From Pseudomonas parafulva (GTDB lineage Bacteria; Pseudomonadota; Gammaproteobacteria; Pseudomonadales; Pseudomonadaceae): 64,000 nt of DNA. The stretch lies in the NCBI RefSeq assembly GCF_002021815.1, contig NZ_CP019952.1, positions 2,201,001 to 2,265,000 of the forward strand, in the 5' to 3' direction. The notes beneath the pieces were generated by a model. It saw only the letters and a list, made by a program, of their open reading frames with translations, made no database searches and had not been told where the DNA came from. Positions 53,835 through 62,422 of the stretch are shown here, piece by piece (position 1 is the stretch's first letter; every line of letters starts with the position of its first letter). Made by a program: the position numbers and the translations under genes.

Positions 53835-54683
53835 TCAACTGTTCCGCGAGGCCTTGTTGATCTGCTTGCCAGCCTGGGCTGCGACTTCCAAGGCCTGGCC
53901 GTCCCGCTGCTTGCCTTGGCGTGCCAGCCCCTCGAGTTGAGGAATAAGCATCCCTTCTGGCAAGTGGCGCCAGAAGCGGCCAGGCATGTGCAGGCGCAGG
54001 GCATTGGGGTTCAGGCGGGCGGGGTTGAAGGTGTGGCGGTAGTATGTTCGCCACAATTCGGCGCCAGGGTCTTCTGCGTGCTGCGCCCATTGCCGCCAGA
54101 GCTCCGGGCATTGCCGCTGATAGTCGAAGCGGCGGCCGTCATAGCGGATGCCATCGCGTGGCGTCGCGATCAGCCACCGCAGCCGCCCCAGCCTGTCGGC
54201 AAAATGCGGGCTGGCGCTTTGCAGAATGTCGTGAGCAGGTTCGTGAAAAGCGACCAGGTCCAATTGCAAGTGCTCGACCAACGCTTCAGGCAGCGGCACG
54301 AACCGCAAAAACGCATGCAGGTGATGGGCTTCGCGGCTGACTTGCTTGATGCGTCGATGCAGCTCGCTGCCCAGCCGATCACCGGCCAGCATCGCAGTGC
54401 GGTCGCCGTGAGCGACCCGCCACAGCACTTCGTACAACAGATTCCACCGCTGCTCGCCGTGATAGCGTGCCGCTTCCTCCAGTTGACCGAGCAAGGCCGC
54501 CGGCACCTTCGCCCGAAACGGGCCCGTACCGGCCGGCAGCGTGGTGGTGTCGGCCAGCATATCGGTCATGGGCCCTTGGGACCAGGTGACTTGTGACGGA
54601 TCGACGCCATGGCTCAGCAAGGCTCTGGCCTGATCCCGCCAGACGCCGAACAGGTCATCGCAATCGAGCGCTATCACCCCCAT
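53835..54683 (-). CDS. TIGR03915/DUF4130-family putative DNA repair protein
   Basis: This is a 282-aa protein. The pattern MGVIALDCDDLFGVWRDQAR, FLRFVPLPE and FHEPAHDILQSASPHFADRL, with a C-terminal WRTYYRHTFNPARLNPNAL block, matches the TIGR03915 family, usually encoded beside a radical SAM protein and often fused to uracil-DNA glycosylase-like domains. Its start overlaps the 3' end of the radical SAM gene by 10 bp, so they are translationally coupled. It probably acts on DNA lesions, but no biochemical role is established to my knowledge. Confidence 0.85.
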   Translation of the reverse strand: MGVIALDCDDLFGVWRDQARALLSHGVDPSQVTWSQGPMTDMLADTTTLPAGTGPFRAKVPAALLGQLEEAARYHGEQRWNLLYEVLWRVAHGDRTAMLAGDRLGSELHRRIKQVSREAHHLHAFLRFVPLPEALVEHLQLDLVAFHEPAHDILQSASPHFADRLGRLRWLIATPRDGIRYDGRRFDYQRQCPELWRQWAQHAEDPGAELWRTYYRHTFNPARLNPNALRLHMPGRFWRHLPEGMLIPQLEGLARQGKQRDGQALEVAAQAGKQINKASRNS

Positions 54684-55894
54684 AGCCCCATTTGAACCGG
54701 TGCCTGTGGTTCACGCAGGCGGGCACGCAGCAGGCTGCTGCGAAGGTCGGCCTGGGCAGGGCGATAATCGCTGGTCACGATAAAGGGCCGGGCCTTGTCG
54801 AGCACGCAACGCAGCTGGATCAGGTCGTCATAGCGGATACGCCGCTCACGGCGCAAGGCGACCAGGCGCTGCACGCTGCGCAGGCCTATGCCTGGAATGC
54901 GGGCGAGCAGCGCGGGCTCTGCGCGGTTCACATCCAGCGGGAACACTTCGCGATTGGCCAGCGCCCATGCCAATTTGGGATCGATATCCAGCGCCAGGTT
55001 GCCGGTTTGTCCCAACAGCTCGCCGGCCTTGTACCCGTACCCGCGCAAGAGAAAATCGGCTTGGTACAGGCGGTGTTCACGCAGCAGAGGCGGGGCGGCC
55101 AGTGGCACGCTGCCAGGGCTGTCGGGAATGGGGCTGAAGGCTGAGTAGTAGACACGTTTGAGGCCGTACCCCTGGTACAGCGATTCGGCATTGCGCAGCA
55201 GTGTGCTGTCGTCAGTACTGTCAGCCCCGACGATGACCTGGGTACTTTGACCGGCAGGGGTGAAGCGCGGGGCGCGAGGCTCGTTGGCTACCGCTTGCTG
55301 CCCTTGATGAATCACGCCCATGGCTTGACGGATGGTCGATGCTTGCTTTTCCGGTGCCAGGCGCTTGAGGCTGTCGTCGGTAGGCAGTTCGATGTTGACG
55401 CTCAAGCGATCGGCCAGACGGCCTGCTTCTTCGATCAACAGCGGATCGGCGTCCGGAATGGTCTTGAGATGGATATAGCCACGGAAGTTATGTTCTTCGC
55501 GCAGCAACCGCGCGACCCTGATCAGCTGCTCCATGGTGTAGTCAGCCGAGCGGATGATGCCCGAGCTCAAAAACAGGCCACTGATGCAGTTGCGCCGGTA
55601 GAAGTCCAGCGTCAGACGCACCACTTCTTCAGGGCTGAACCGTGCGCGGGGCACATTGCTCGAGCGTCGGTTGACGCAGTACTGGCAGTCGTACAGGCAA
55701 AAGTTGGTAAGCAGAATCTTCAGCAGAGACACGCAGCGACCATCTGGGGTGTAGCTGTGGCAAATGCCCATGCCGTTGGTAGCGCCCAAACCGTTGCCGC
55801 CACGCGAGCTGCGCTTTGGCGCACCACTGCTGGCGCAAGATGCATCGTACTTGGCGGCATCGGCAAGAATGCCCAGTTTGGCGATCAGTTGCAT
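54674..55894 (-). CDS. TIGR03916-type putative DNA modification/repair radical SAM protein
   Basis: This is a 406-aa protein with a radical SAM cluster motif CLYDCQYC (Cys66, Cys70, Cys73) near the N-terminus, and a C-terminal helix-hairpin-helix (LLARIPGIGLRSVQRLVALR) typical of DNA binding. The YHxK-type SPEEVVRLTLDFY block and the length agree with TIGR03916. A LexA-like box lies 18 bp upstream of its start. The pair with the DUF4130 gene is conserved in many bacteria and predicted to process modified bases. I am sure of the family, not of the substrate. Confidence 0.88.
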   Translation of the reverse strand: MQLIAKLGILADAAKYDASCASSGAPKRSSRGGNGLGATNGMGICHSYTPDGRCVSLLKILLTNFCLYDCQYCVNRRSSNVPRARFSPEEVVRLTLDFYRRNCISGLFLSSGIIRSADYTMEQLIRVARLLREEHNFRGYIHLKTIPDADPLLIEEAGRLADRLSVNIELPTDDSLKRLAPEKQASTIRQAMGVIHQGQQAVANEPRAPRFTPAGQSTQVIVGADSTDDSTLLRNAESLYQGYGLKRVYYSAFSPIPDSPGSVPLAAPPLLREHRLYQADFLLRGYGYKAGELLGQTGNLALDIDPKLAWALANREVFPLDVNRAEPALLARIPGIGLRSVQRLVALRRERRIRYDDLIQLRCVLDKARPFIVTSDYRPAQADLRSSLLRARLREPQAPVQMGLWG

Positions 55895-55911
55895 GACTCT
55901 TACCTGTCGTA

Positions 55912-55927
55912 CTGAATATTCATACAG
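55912..55927. promoter_or_regulatory. LexA-like (SOS) operator upstream of the radical SAM gene
   Basis: CTGAATATTCATACAG on the plus strand is CTGTATGAATATTCAG on the minus strand. It keeps the CTG-N10-CAG frame of the LexA box (CTGTN8ACAG) with one mismatch in the right half. It lies 18-33 bp upstream of the ATG at 55894, where it would cover the promoter. Confidence 0.6.
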
Positions 55928-56072
55928 TATTGAGGGCTAGGGTCAATTGCAAGTGCTGAACGCCGCCCGGCGAGATATCCCAGCAAATTCGTAGGTTATC
56001 CGATGAGTGGTTGATGGCGCGGGCAACTACTGGGTTTCAGCGATCGTGAAAGACATGGTGGGGTTGGTCGAT

Positions 56073-56102
56073 AAAAGAAGAGGGCGCCTCGAAGGCGCCC
56101 TC
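56073..56102 (-). terminator. Terminator of the carboxynorspermidine operon
   Basis: On the minus strand a 9-bp stem GAGGGCGCC/GGCGCCCTC is followed by TTCTTTT. It starts 10 bp after the stop of the synthase gene. Confidence 0.88.
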
Positions 56103-56111
56103 TTGGGTGAA

Positions 56112-57356
56112 TCAGGCTTCAGCGTCCCACGGACGGTCGCCTTTTTCGTCCTTCACACGGGTTGGCAGGCCCATCACGTCCAGCGCCTTGAGGAACGGCT
56201 CGGCAGGCAGTTCCTCGACGTTGACCATGCGCTTGGCATCCCACTCGCCGCGAGCCACCAGCAAGGCAGCGGCTACCGGTGGTACGCCAGCGGTATAGGA
56301 AATGCCCTGGCTGTCCGTTTCGGCGTACGCCTCTTCGTGATCGGCCACGTTGTAGATGAACACTTCACGCGGTTGCCCGTCCTTGGTGCCCTTGACCAGG
56401 TCACCGATGCAGGTCTTGCCGGTGTAGCCAGGCGCCAGGGACGCTGGATCAGGCAGCACGGCCTTGACCACTTTCAGCGGTACCACTTCCAGGCCTTCTG
56501 CGGTCTTGACCGGCTGCTCGCTGAGCAGGCCCAGGTTTTTCAGGACCGTGAACACATTGATGTAGTGCTCGCCGAAACTCATCCAGAACCGGACGTTGGG
56601 TACGTTCAGGTTCTTGGAGATGGAGTGCACTTCATCGTGACCGGTGAGGTACAGGTTTTGCGAACCCACCACGGGCAGGTCATCGGTGCGCTTGACTTCG
56701 AACATGGTGTTGCTGGTCCACTGGCTGTTCTGCCAGCTCCACACCTGCCCGGTGAACTCGCGGAAATTGATTTCCGGGTCGAAGTTGGTGGCAAAGTACT
56801 TGCCATGCGAGCCTGCATTGACGTCGAGGATGTCGATCGAATCAATGCGGTCGAAATACTGCTGCTGCGCAAGCTTTGCGTAGCTGTTGACCACACCCGG
56901 GTCGAAACCGACACCGAGAATGGCCGTGATGTTCTTGGCCTGGCACTCTTCGAGGTGTTTCCACTCGTAGTTTCCGTACCATGGCGGGGTTTCACAGATC
57001 TTGCCCGGCTCTTCGTGGATGGCAGTATCCAGGTAGGCAGCGCCGGTATCGATGCATGCACGCAGCACCGACATATTCAGGAATGCAGAGCCGACATTGA
57101 TCACGATTTGCGATTCGGTTTCGCGGATCAATGCCTTGGTCGCCTCGACGTCGAGGGCATTGAGCGAAAAGGCCTGGATGTCGGCGGGTACCTTGAGGCT
57201 ACCCTTGGCCTTGACGCTGTCGATGATGGCCTGGCATTTGGAGATGTTCCGTGACGCGATGGCAATACGACCCAGTTCGTCGTTATGCTGCGCGCACTTG
57301 TGGGCCACCACCTTGGCGACACCTCCTGCACCAATGATAAGAACGTTCTTCTTCAA
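56112..57356 (-). CDS. Carboxynorspermidine synthase (saccharopine-dehydrogenase family)
   Basis: This is a 414-aa NAD(P)-dependent enzyme of saccharopine dehydrogenase fold. The N-terminal Rossmann loop is IIGAGGVAKVVAHKCA (residues 7-22), followed by GFDPGVVNSYAKLAQ and GVPPVAAALLVARGEWDAKRM near the end. It would reductively condense an aspartate semialdehyde with a diamine to carboxy(nor)spermidine. Its gene follows nspC by 33 bp on the same strand, giving an intact two-gene alternative spermidine/norspermidine pathway. Which diamine is used (putrescine or 1,3-diaminopropane) cannot be read from the sequence. Confidence 0.93.
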   Translation of the reverse strand: MKKNVLIIGAGGVAKVVAHKCAQHNDELGRIAIASRNISKCQAIIDSVKAKGSLKVPADIQAFSLNALDVEATKALIRETESQIVINVGSAFLNMSVLRACIDTGAAYLDTAIHEEPGKICETPPWYGNYEWKHLEECQAKNITAILGVGFDPGVVNSYAKLAQQQYFDRIDSIDILDVNAGSHGKYFATNFDPEINFREFTGQVWSWQNSQWTSNTMFEVKRTDDLPVVGSQNLYLTGHDEVHSISKNLNVPNVRFWMSFGEHYINVFTVLKNLGLLSEQPVKTAEGLEVVPLKVVKAVLPDPASLAPGYTGKTCIGDLVKGTKDGQPREVFIYNVADHEEAYAETDSQGISYTAGVPPVAAALLVARGEWDAKRMVNVEELPAEPFLKALDVMGLPTRVKDEKGDRPWDAEA

Positions 57357-57389
57357 TTTACCTGTTGCTCCTTACAGACGAGGCCTGTC

Positions 57390-58487
57390 TTACGACAGGC
57401 TGGAAACGTAGTCTTCGAAACCGAACTCGCGCACCACCTCGACGCTGCCGTCGAGTTGCTTGACCACGATGGATGGCATCTTCAAACCGTTGAACCAGTT
57501 TTTCTTGACCATGGTGTAACCCGCAGCATCCACGAAGGACAGGCGGTCGCCGATCGCCAGTGGGCGTTCGAACTGGTATTCACCGAAAATATCGCCGGCC
57601 AGGCACGATTTGCCGCATACCATGTAGGTGTGCTCACCGTCGTTGGGCGCCATCTTGGCATTGAGGCGGTAGATCAGCAGGTCGAGCATGTGCGCTTCGA
57701 TCGAGCTGTCGACCACGGCCAGGTGCTTACCGTTGTACAGCGTGTCCAGCACAGTCACTTCCAGCGAAGCGCTCTGGGTGATCGCGGCTTCACCTGGCTC
57801 CAGGTAAACCTGTACGCCATAGGTTTGCGAGAACGCCTTCAGACGCGCGCAGAAATCGTCCAGCGCATAGCCTTCGCCGGTGAAATGGATGCCGCCGCCC
57901 AGGCTTACCCATTTCACTTTGTGCAGCAGGTGGCCGAAACGTTCCTCGATGCGGGTCAGCATCTGGTCGAACAAGGCGAAGTCGCCGTTCTCGCAGTTGT
58001 TGTGGAACATGAACCCCGATACCTGATCGATCACGGTTTCGATCTTGGCAGGGTCCCATTCCCCTAGGCGGCTGAACGGGCGTGCCGGGTCGGCCAGCTG
58101 ATAGTCCGAGCTGCTGACTTGTGGGTTGACGCGCAGACCCCGGACCTTGCCTTCGGATTGCTCTGCGAAACGTTGCAGCTGGCCGATGGAGTTGAAGATG
58201 ATCTTGTCGCAGTTCTCGAGCATCTCCTGGACCTCGTCGTCGGCCCACGCCACGCTGTAGGCGTGGGTTTCGCCGGCGAACTTCTGGCGGCCGAGCTTGA
58301 GCTCGTACAGTGAAGACGACGTGGTGCCGTCCATGTACTGCTGCATCAGGTCGAACACCGACCAGGTGGCGAAGCACTTGAGCGCCAGCAGCGCTTTGGC
58401 ACCCGAGTGTTCGCGCACATAGGCGATCTTCTGCATGTTGCTCAGCAGCTTGGTCTTGTCGATGAGGTAGTACGGCGTATTGATCAT
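57390..58487 (-). CDS. nspC: Carboxynorspermidine decarboxylase
   Basis: This is a 365-aa fold-III PLP decarboxylase. The PLP lysine is in LLALKCFATWSVF (Lys37); VSLGGGIHFTGEGYALDDF and CGKSCLAGDIFGEY with the catalytic cysteine are typical of NspC. It removes the carboxyl group from carboxynorspermidine or carboxyspermidine to give the polyamine. It is the first gene of the operon, with its promoter in the 190 bp before the DUF2945 gene on the opposite strand. Confidence 0.95.
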   Translation of the reverse strand: MINTPYYLIDKTKLLSNMQKIAYVREHSGAKALLALKCFATWSVFDLMQQYMDGTTSSSLYELKLGRQKFAGETHAYSVAWADDEVQEMLENCDKIIFNSIGQLQRFAEQSEGKVRGLRVNPQVSSSDYQLADPARPFSRLGEWDPAKIETVIDQVSGFMFHNNCENGDFALFDQMLTRIEERFGHLLHKVKWVSLGGGIHFTGEGYALDDFCARLKAFSQTYGVQVYLEPGEAAITQSASLEVTVLDTLYNGKHLAVVDSSIEAHMLDLLIYRLNAKMAPNDGEHTYMVCGKSCLAGDIFGEYQFERPLAIGDRLSFVDAAGYTMVKKNWFNGLKMPSIVVKQLDGSVEVVREFGFEDYVSSLS

Positions 58488-58680
58488 TTAGAGGCCCTCG
58501 GCAAGGCCGGCCAAAAAAAGGACACGCATTGTGCCTTCACTCGCCGCAGATCGAAAGGGTGCAATTGCATTTCGTCCGGGCATCGTTGCCGTGACTGAAT
58601 CTTTTTGTGTTCGGCGTGCTCAGTAGAACAACGACAGATGACACTCTCAATCCTCCCGCGCAGGTTACAAGGAGAAATCG

Positions 58681-58890
58681 ATGAGCAATACCTTCAAGAA
58701 AGGTGACAAGGTGCACTGGAATTCCGAGGCCGGGGTCATACACGGCACCGTAGAAAAAGTGCATACCAAGGACGTCGAGTTCATGGGGCGTCAGCGCCAT
58801 TGCTCAAAAGAGGAGCCACAGTACGAGGTCAAGAGCGACAAGACCGGGCACATGGCCATGCACAAGGAGCAGGCATTGAAGAAGGGCTGA
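58681..58890 (+). CDS. DUF2945 (hypervirulence-associated TUDOR-like) small protein
   Basis: This is a 69-aa basic protein: FKKGDKVHWNSEAGVIHGTV, then VEFMGRQRHCSKEEPQYEVK, and HKEQALKKG at the end. The pattern is the Hva1_TUDOR family, a single small beta-barrel. AAGGAG sits six bases upstream of the ATG, and a strong terminator follows. Its function is not established. It is divergent from nspC. Confidence 0.85.
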   Translation: MSNTFKKGDKVHWNSEAGVIHGTVEKVHTKDVEFMGRQRHCSKEEPQYEVKSDKTGHMAMHKEQALKKG

Positions 58891-58920
58891 GAACACAGGT
58901 TATTGCGTTGGTGCTCAGTT

Positions 58921-58945
58921 GCCCGTGTGTATCACGGGCTTTTTT
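58921..58945 (+). terminator. Rho-independent terminator of the DUF2945 gene
   Basis: A 7-bp stem GCCCGTG/CACGGGC with TGTAT loop is followed by six T. It starts 31 bp after the stop codon. Confidence 0.92.
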
Positions 58946-59021
58946 ATGAGCCGTGTCTATACGTGCAGAGTGCAGCGGGGTTATGCAAGGAGCGGTTCAT
59001 GACCGCTCCCGGCAGGCTGGT

Positions 59022-59942
59022 TCATGCCTCGAGCGCTGCACGCCATGCCTGGATCTGCGCCAAGGTAGCCGTGGCGCCCCCGCACACGACCACCAGTACA
59101 TTGCGGTAGCTTGCCAGCGCGCTGGCCTCATACGCTACCGCCAAGGCGGCGGCGCAGGCGGGCTCGACCAGCAGGCGGTGATCCAGCAAAAAGCGCTCGC
59201 ACGCCTCCAGGGCCTGCCGGTCACTGACCAGCAGGCTTTGCACGGGGTGTTGCTGGGTACAGCGAAACGCGTGTTCGGCTACCTGTTTCGCGCCCAGGGT
59301 GGTGGCAATCGTATCCAACCGCTCCAAGGTCACCAATTCGCCGGCTTCGATGGCGGCATGCAGGGAGGCTGCGCCATGGGTTTCCACGGCCAGGATCGGC
59401 ACATCGGCCCAGCCATTACGTTGTAGCCCCTGCACGACGCCGCTCAGCAAACCCCCGCCGCCCACCGAAAGCACAACCGCATCGGGCTTGATGCCGGCTT
59501 CGGCCACCTCATCGACCAGGCTGGCATGGCCTTCCCACAGCAAAGGGTCGTCGAACGGGTGAATGAACGCGGCATCGTCACCCATCAGGCTCAGGGCCAA
59601 CGCATTGGCCTCCTGCCAGGACTGCCCGTGGACGATGACCTCAGCGTGCTCAAGACGCAGCAATTCTTGGGCACGCACGGTGGTGGTCTCGGGCACGACC
59701 ACGGTCACGGGAACGCCGAGCTTGCGCCCAACATAGGCGACGGCAAGCCCGGCGTTGCCGCCTGAGGAAGACACGAACCGTTTCGCGCCGCGGGCATGGT
59801 GGAACTCACAGGCGTGGGCGACGCCGCGCAGCTTGAAGGAGCCGCAGGGCTGCAATGCCTCGAGCTTGAGCCAGACAGTGCAATCGGCAGCCAGCGACAG
59901 TGGGCGTGATTCGATAAGGGGGGTACGGATGTGCAAGGTCAC
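59022..59942 (-). CDS. PLP-dependent serine/threonine dehydratase-like enzyme
   Basis: This is a 306-aa fold-II PLP enzyme with the cofactor lysine in CGSFKLRG (Lys37), the phosphate-binding SSGGNAGLA (about 58-66) and the glycine-rich SVGGGGLLSGV near 170. Length and sequence fit mammalian-type serine dehydratases (SDH/SDS-like), which deaminate L-Ser or L-Thr to 2-oxo acids. Its start overlaps the stop of the YheO-type regulator gene by 4 bp, so it is co-translated with that regulator. A D-serine or hydroxyamino-acid substrate remains possible. Confidence 0.88.
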   Translation of the reverse strand: MTLHIRTPLIESRPLSLAADCTVWLKLEALQPCGSFKLRGVAHACEFHHARGAKRFVSSSGGNAGLAVAYVGRKLGVPVTVVVPETTTVRAQELLRLEHAEVIVHGQSWQEANALALSLMGDDAAFIHPFDDPLLWEGHASLVDEVAEAGIKPDAVVLSVGGGGLLSGVVQGLQRNGWADVPILAVETHGAASLHAAIEAGELVTLERLDTIATTLGAKQVAEHAFRCTQQHPVQSLLVSDRQALEACERFLLDHRLLVEPACAAALAVAYEASALASYRNVLVVVCGGATATLAQIQAWRAALEA

Positions 59943-60613
59943 TGGGAGGCTCCACGCAAATGTTCGAGGTAGTTGTAGACGGTATAGCGGGTCACGCCGA
60001 GGGCGTTGGCCGCTTTCTCGACGCCGCCCTTGACGATGAACAGCCCGCGTTCCTGCATCACGCGGACCGCTTCGATCTTGGCTTGCCGGGTCATGCGGCC
60101 CTGGCCGGTGTCATGCAGCGCCGCCTGGATGATCTCGCTCATCAGCGCCTCCATGTCGGCGGGCTCTGCGGCTGCGGGCGAGGTGCCCATGGGCGCGAAG
60201 CTTTGTAGAAAGCCCATGGCAGCGTCCAGGCCAGTGACATCGGTATTGACGCAAAGGCTGGCGAAGGGGTGGCCAGCGCTGTCGCGAAAGATCGCGGTAG
60301 CGCTGCGCAGCGTGCGGCCCTTGATGGCGGTCGGATAGTCGGGCAGCACAACGGGCCCACAGCCTTGCTGATCGGCCGCGGCCTTCAGCAAGGCTTGCAG
60401 GCCCTGATCCTGCTCCGGCACAGCCAGGATAGGACTGCCCACCTGCCGGCCAGAAAGGTGCCCATTGACGATGGCCACGACGGACCGCTCGGGCTGGTCC
60501 AGGTCGTGAAGCAGAATTTCGGTGTTGTGAGTGACGACACTGCCCAAGGCCTCGATAGAGGCTTTGAGCACGTTCAAGGTCAAGCGGCGTTCATCTTCGG
60601 GCAACAGGGCCAT
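59939..60613 (-). CDS. YheO-PAS/helix-turn-helix regulator (DauR-like)
   Basis: This is a 224-aa regulator with an N-terminal YheO-like PAS domain (about 15-130; EILLHDLDQPERSVVAIVNG) and a C-terminal helix-turn-helix (about 170-220; GVEKAANALGVTRYTVYNYL). DauR from P. aeruginosa, which represses D-arginine catabolism genes, is the best known member. The gene overlaps its partner dehydratase by 4 bp. A 40-bp palindrome 12 bp upstream of its start is a good candidate for the operator. The effector is probably an amino acid, possibly Ser, Thr or a derivative. Confidence 0.88.
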   Translation of the reverse strand: MALLPEDERRLTLNVLKASIEALGSVVTHNTEILLHDLDQPERSVVAIVNGHLSGRQVGSPILAVPEQDQGLQALLKAAADQQGCGPVVLPDYPTAIKGRTLRSATAIFRDSAGHPFASLCVNTDVTGLDAAMGFLQSFAPMGTSPAAAEPADMEALMSEIIQAALHDTGQGRMTRQAKIEAVRVMQERGLFIVKGGVEKAANALGVTRYTVYNYLEHLRGASQ

Positions 60614-60624
60614 GCGAACTCTTC

Positions 60625-60664
60625 AAATCAACATTTTGTGCATATTTACACATAATGTTGATTT
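60625..60664. promoter_or_regulatory. 40-bp palindrome upstream of the YheO-type regulator, candidate operator
   Basis: AAATCAACATT (60625-60635) and AATGTTGATTT (60654-60664) are perfect inverted arms. Inside them TGTG (60637-60640) and CACA (60649-60652) also pair; in all, 17 of 20 base pairs match. It is AT-rich in a GC-rich chromosome and ends 12 bp before the ATG at 60613. It would cover the promoter of the regulator/dehydratase operon. Confidence 0.75.
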
Positions 60665-60694
60665 GTGCGAGTCGCTTAGCGCTCACCTGTGCTT

Positions 60695-62398
60695 TCAGCC
60701 CAAGGCTGGGGTGCGTGGTGGAATGATCCGTCGTGAACCCGTGGCTTCGAACGCTGCGGCATAGCTCAACAGCGCATTGTCACTGTAGGCCCGCCCCGCG
60801 AAGGTCAGGCCTACCGGCATACCAATGTCGCTCATCACGCCCATGGGCACGGTGACCGTGGGCACGCCCAGGTGGCGTATGGCCAGGTTGCCGTTGGCCA
60901 CCCACACGCCATTGCTCCAGGCAATGTCAGCCGACGCCGGGTTCACATCAGCATCGGCAGGCCCTACATCGGCCACAGTAGGGAACAGCACGGCATCCAG
61001 CCCAAGGGTTTGCATCCAGTCTTCCAGGTCGATCTTGCGGGTCTGTTCAAGGCCACGCAGGCCGTCAGGCAGGGTCTCGATCTGATCCCACGTCTTCAGG
61101 CCGCGCTTGGCCATGGTGACGTACTCGTCCATGCCAGCGGCCAGATCATCCTCACGGTTAGGCAAAGTGCCGGGGTCGTGTGGGAAGATTTGCGGGCCGT
61201 CCACATCCGCCAGCCGATTGAGATTCGGATCGTCGTTGGCACGCAGGAAATCGTCGAACGCCCAGCCGGAGAGTTCCCACAGCTCATCGTGCAGGAAAGC
61301 CTTGCTGACGATGCCACGGTTGTAGACGGTGGGGGCGCCCGGCCGGTCGCCTTCGCAGTTGGTGACCAGCGGGAAGTCGACTTCCACAACCTGCGCACCG
61401 GCGTTTTCCAGGGCTTGGCGAGCGTGCTGCCAGAGCGTCATGACACTTGCCCGCGTATGGATACGCTGGCCAGTGGGGCCGCCGATACCCGGCTTTTCCG
61501 ACGTGCCCGCGTGCTCATCGGCGTTGATGTACATGCGCGGTACGCCAAACTTTTTGCCTTGCAAGGCGGCGGTGCCCGCTGCCAGGTCGAGGTAGCTGGC
61601 TGGGCGTACCTGCGAGGGCTTCGGGATCGACACCCAAGGCTGCAGCCGCCACAGGTCACCCCGGGTATCAGGGTCATCGGCCACGACCACGTCGAGAATT
61701 TCCAGCAGGTCATGCATGGTGCGGGCGAATGGCACGACCACATCCATCGTCGGCGTGAGGGGCCAGTTACCCCTTACCGAAATGACCCCGCGTGAGGGTG
61801 TGTAGGCGCACAGGCCATTGTTCGACGCAGGGCCGCGGCCGCTGGACCAGGTTTCCTCGGCCAGACCAAAAGCGCTGAAGCTCGCAGCTGTCGCGGTACC
61901 GGCACCGTTGGAAGAGCCTGAAGCGAAGGGCGCGGTCAGGTATGCCGCATTGTAGGGGCTCTCGGCGCGGCCATAGACGCCGCGCTGCATGCCACCGTTG
62001 GCCATGGGTGGCATGTTGGTCTTGCCCAGGCAGATGGCCCCGGCCCCGCGCAGCCGTTCGATGGTGAAGGCGTCGCGCTGGGCTACCAGATGCTTAAAGG
62101 CCGGGCTGCCGGACGCTGCGGTCAGGCCTTTTACCAGGTAGCTGTCCTTGGCGGTGTAGGGTATCCCGTCCAATGGCCCGAGCACCTCTCCACGGGCCCG
62201 GCGGGCGTCGGAGGCCTCGGCCTCGGCCAGTGCATCAGGATTGCGGACTACCACGGCATTGAGGGCGGTGTCGGTGTCGGCGCCATCATAGGCGTCTATG
62301 CGGGCCAGGTAGGCCTTGACCAGTTCGACCGCCGTCGTGCGGCCCGACTCGAGCGCGCTGCGCAGCTCGGCGATGGAAACCTCGGTTACCTCGATCAT
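60695..62398 (-). CDS. Amidase-signature family hydrolase
   Basis: This protein of about 567 aa is a member of the amidase signature family. The catalytic Lys is in GIPYTAKDSYLVKG and the cis-Ser/Ser region is ASGSSNGAGTATAA, as expected for the Lys-Ser-Ser triad. GAGAICLGKTNMPP and GPASNNGLCAYTPSRGVIS fit the family. Insertions around residues 220-330 make it longer than simple amidases. There is no signal peptide. I use MIEVTEV (62398); MNRITAL at 62446 would add 16 residues. The 165-bp element lies directly upstream. Its substrate is unknown. Confidence 0.88.
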   Translation of the reverse strand: MIEVTEVSIAELRSALESGRTTAVELVKAYLARIDAYDGADTDTALNAVVVRNPDALAEAEASDARRARGEVLGPLDGIPYTAKDSYLVKGLTAASGSPAFKHLVAQRDAFTIERLRGAGAICLGKTNMPPMANGGMQRGVYGRAESPYNAAYLTAPFASGSSNGAGTATAASFSAFGLAEETWSSGRGPASNNGLCAYTPSRGVISVRGNWPLTPTMDVVVPFARTMHDLLEILDVVVADDPDTRGDLWRLQPWVSIPKPSQVRPASYLDLAAGTAALQGKKFGVPRMYINADEHAGTSEKPGIGGPTGQRIHTRASVMTLWQHARQALENAGAQVVEVDFPLVTNCEGDRPGAPTVYNRGIVSKAFLHDELWELSGWAFDDFLRANDDPNLNRLADVDGPQIFPHDPGTLPNREDDLAAGMDEYVTMAKRGLKTWDQIETLPDGLRGLEQTRKIDLEDWMQTLGLDAVLFPTVADVGPADADVNPASADIAWSNGVWVANGNLAIRHLGVPTVTVPMGVMSDIGMPVGLTFAGRAYSDNALLSYAAAFEATGSRRIIPPRTPALG

Positions 62399-62422
62399 GC
62401 GTTCACCAGAAAATGCAGGTTG

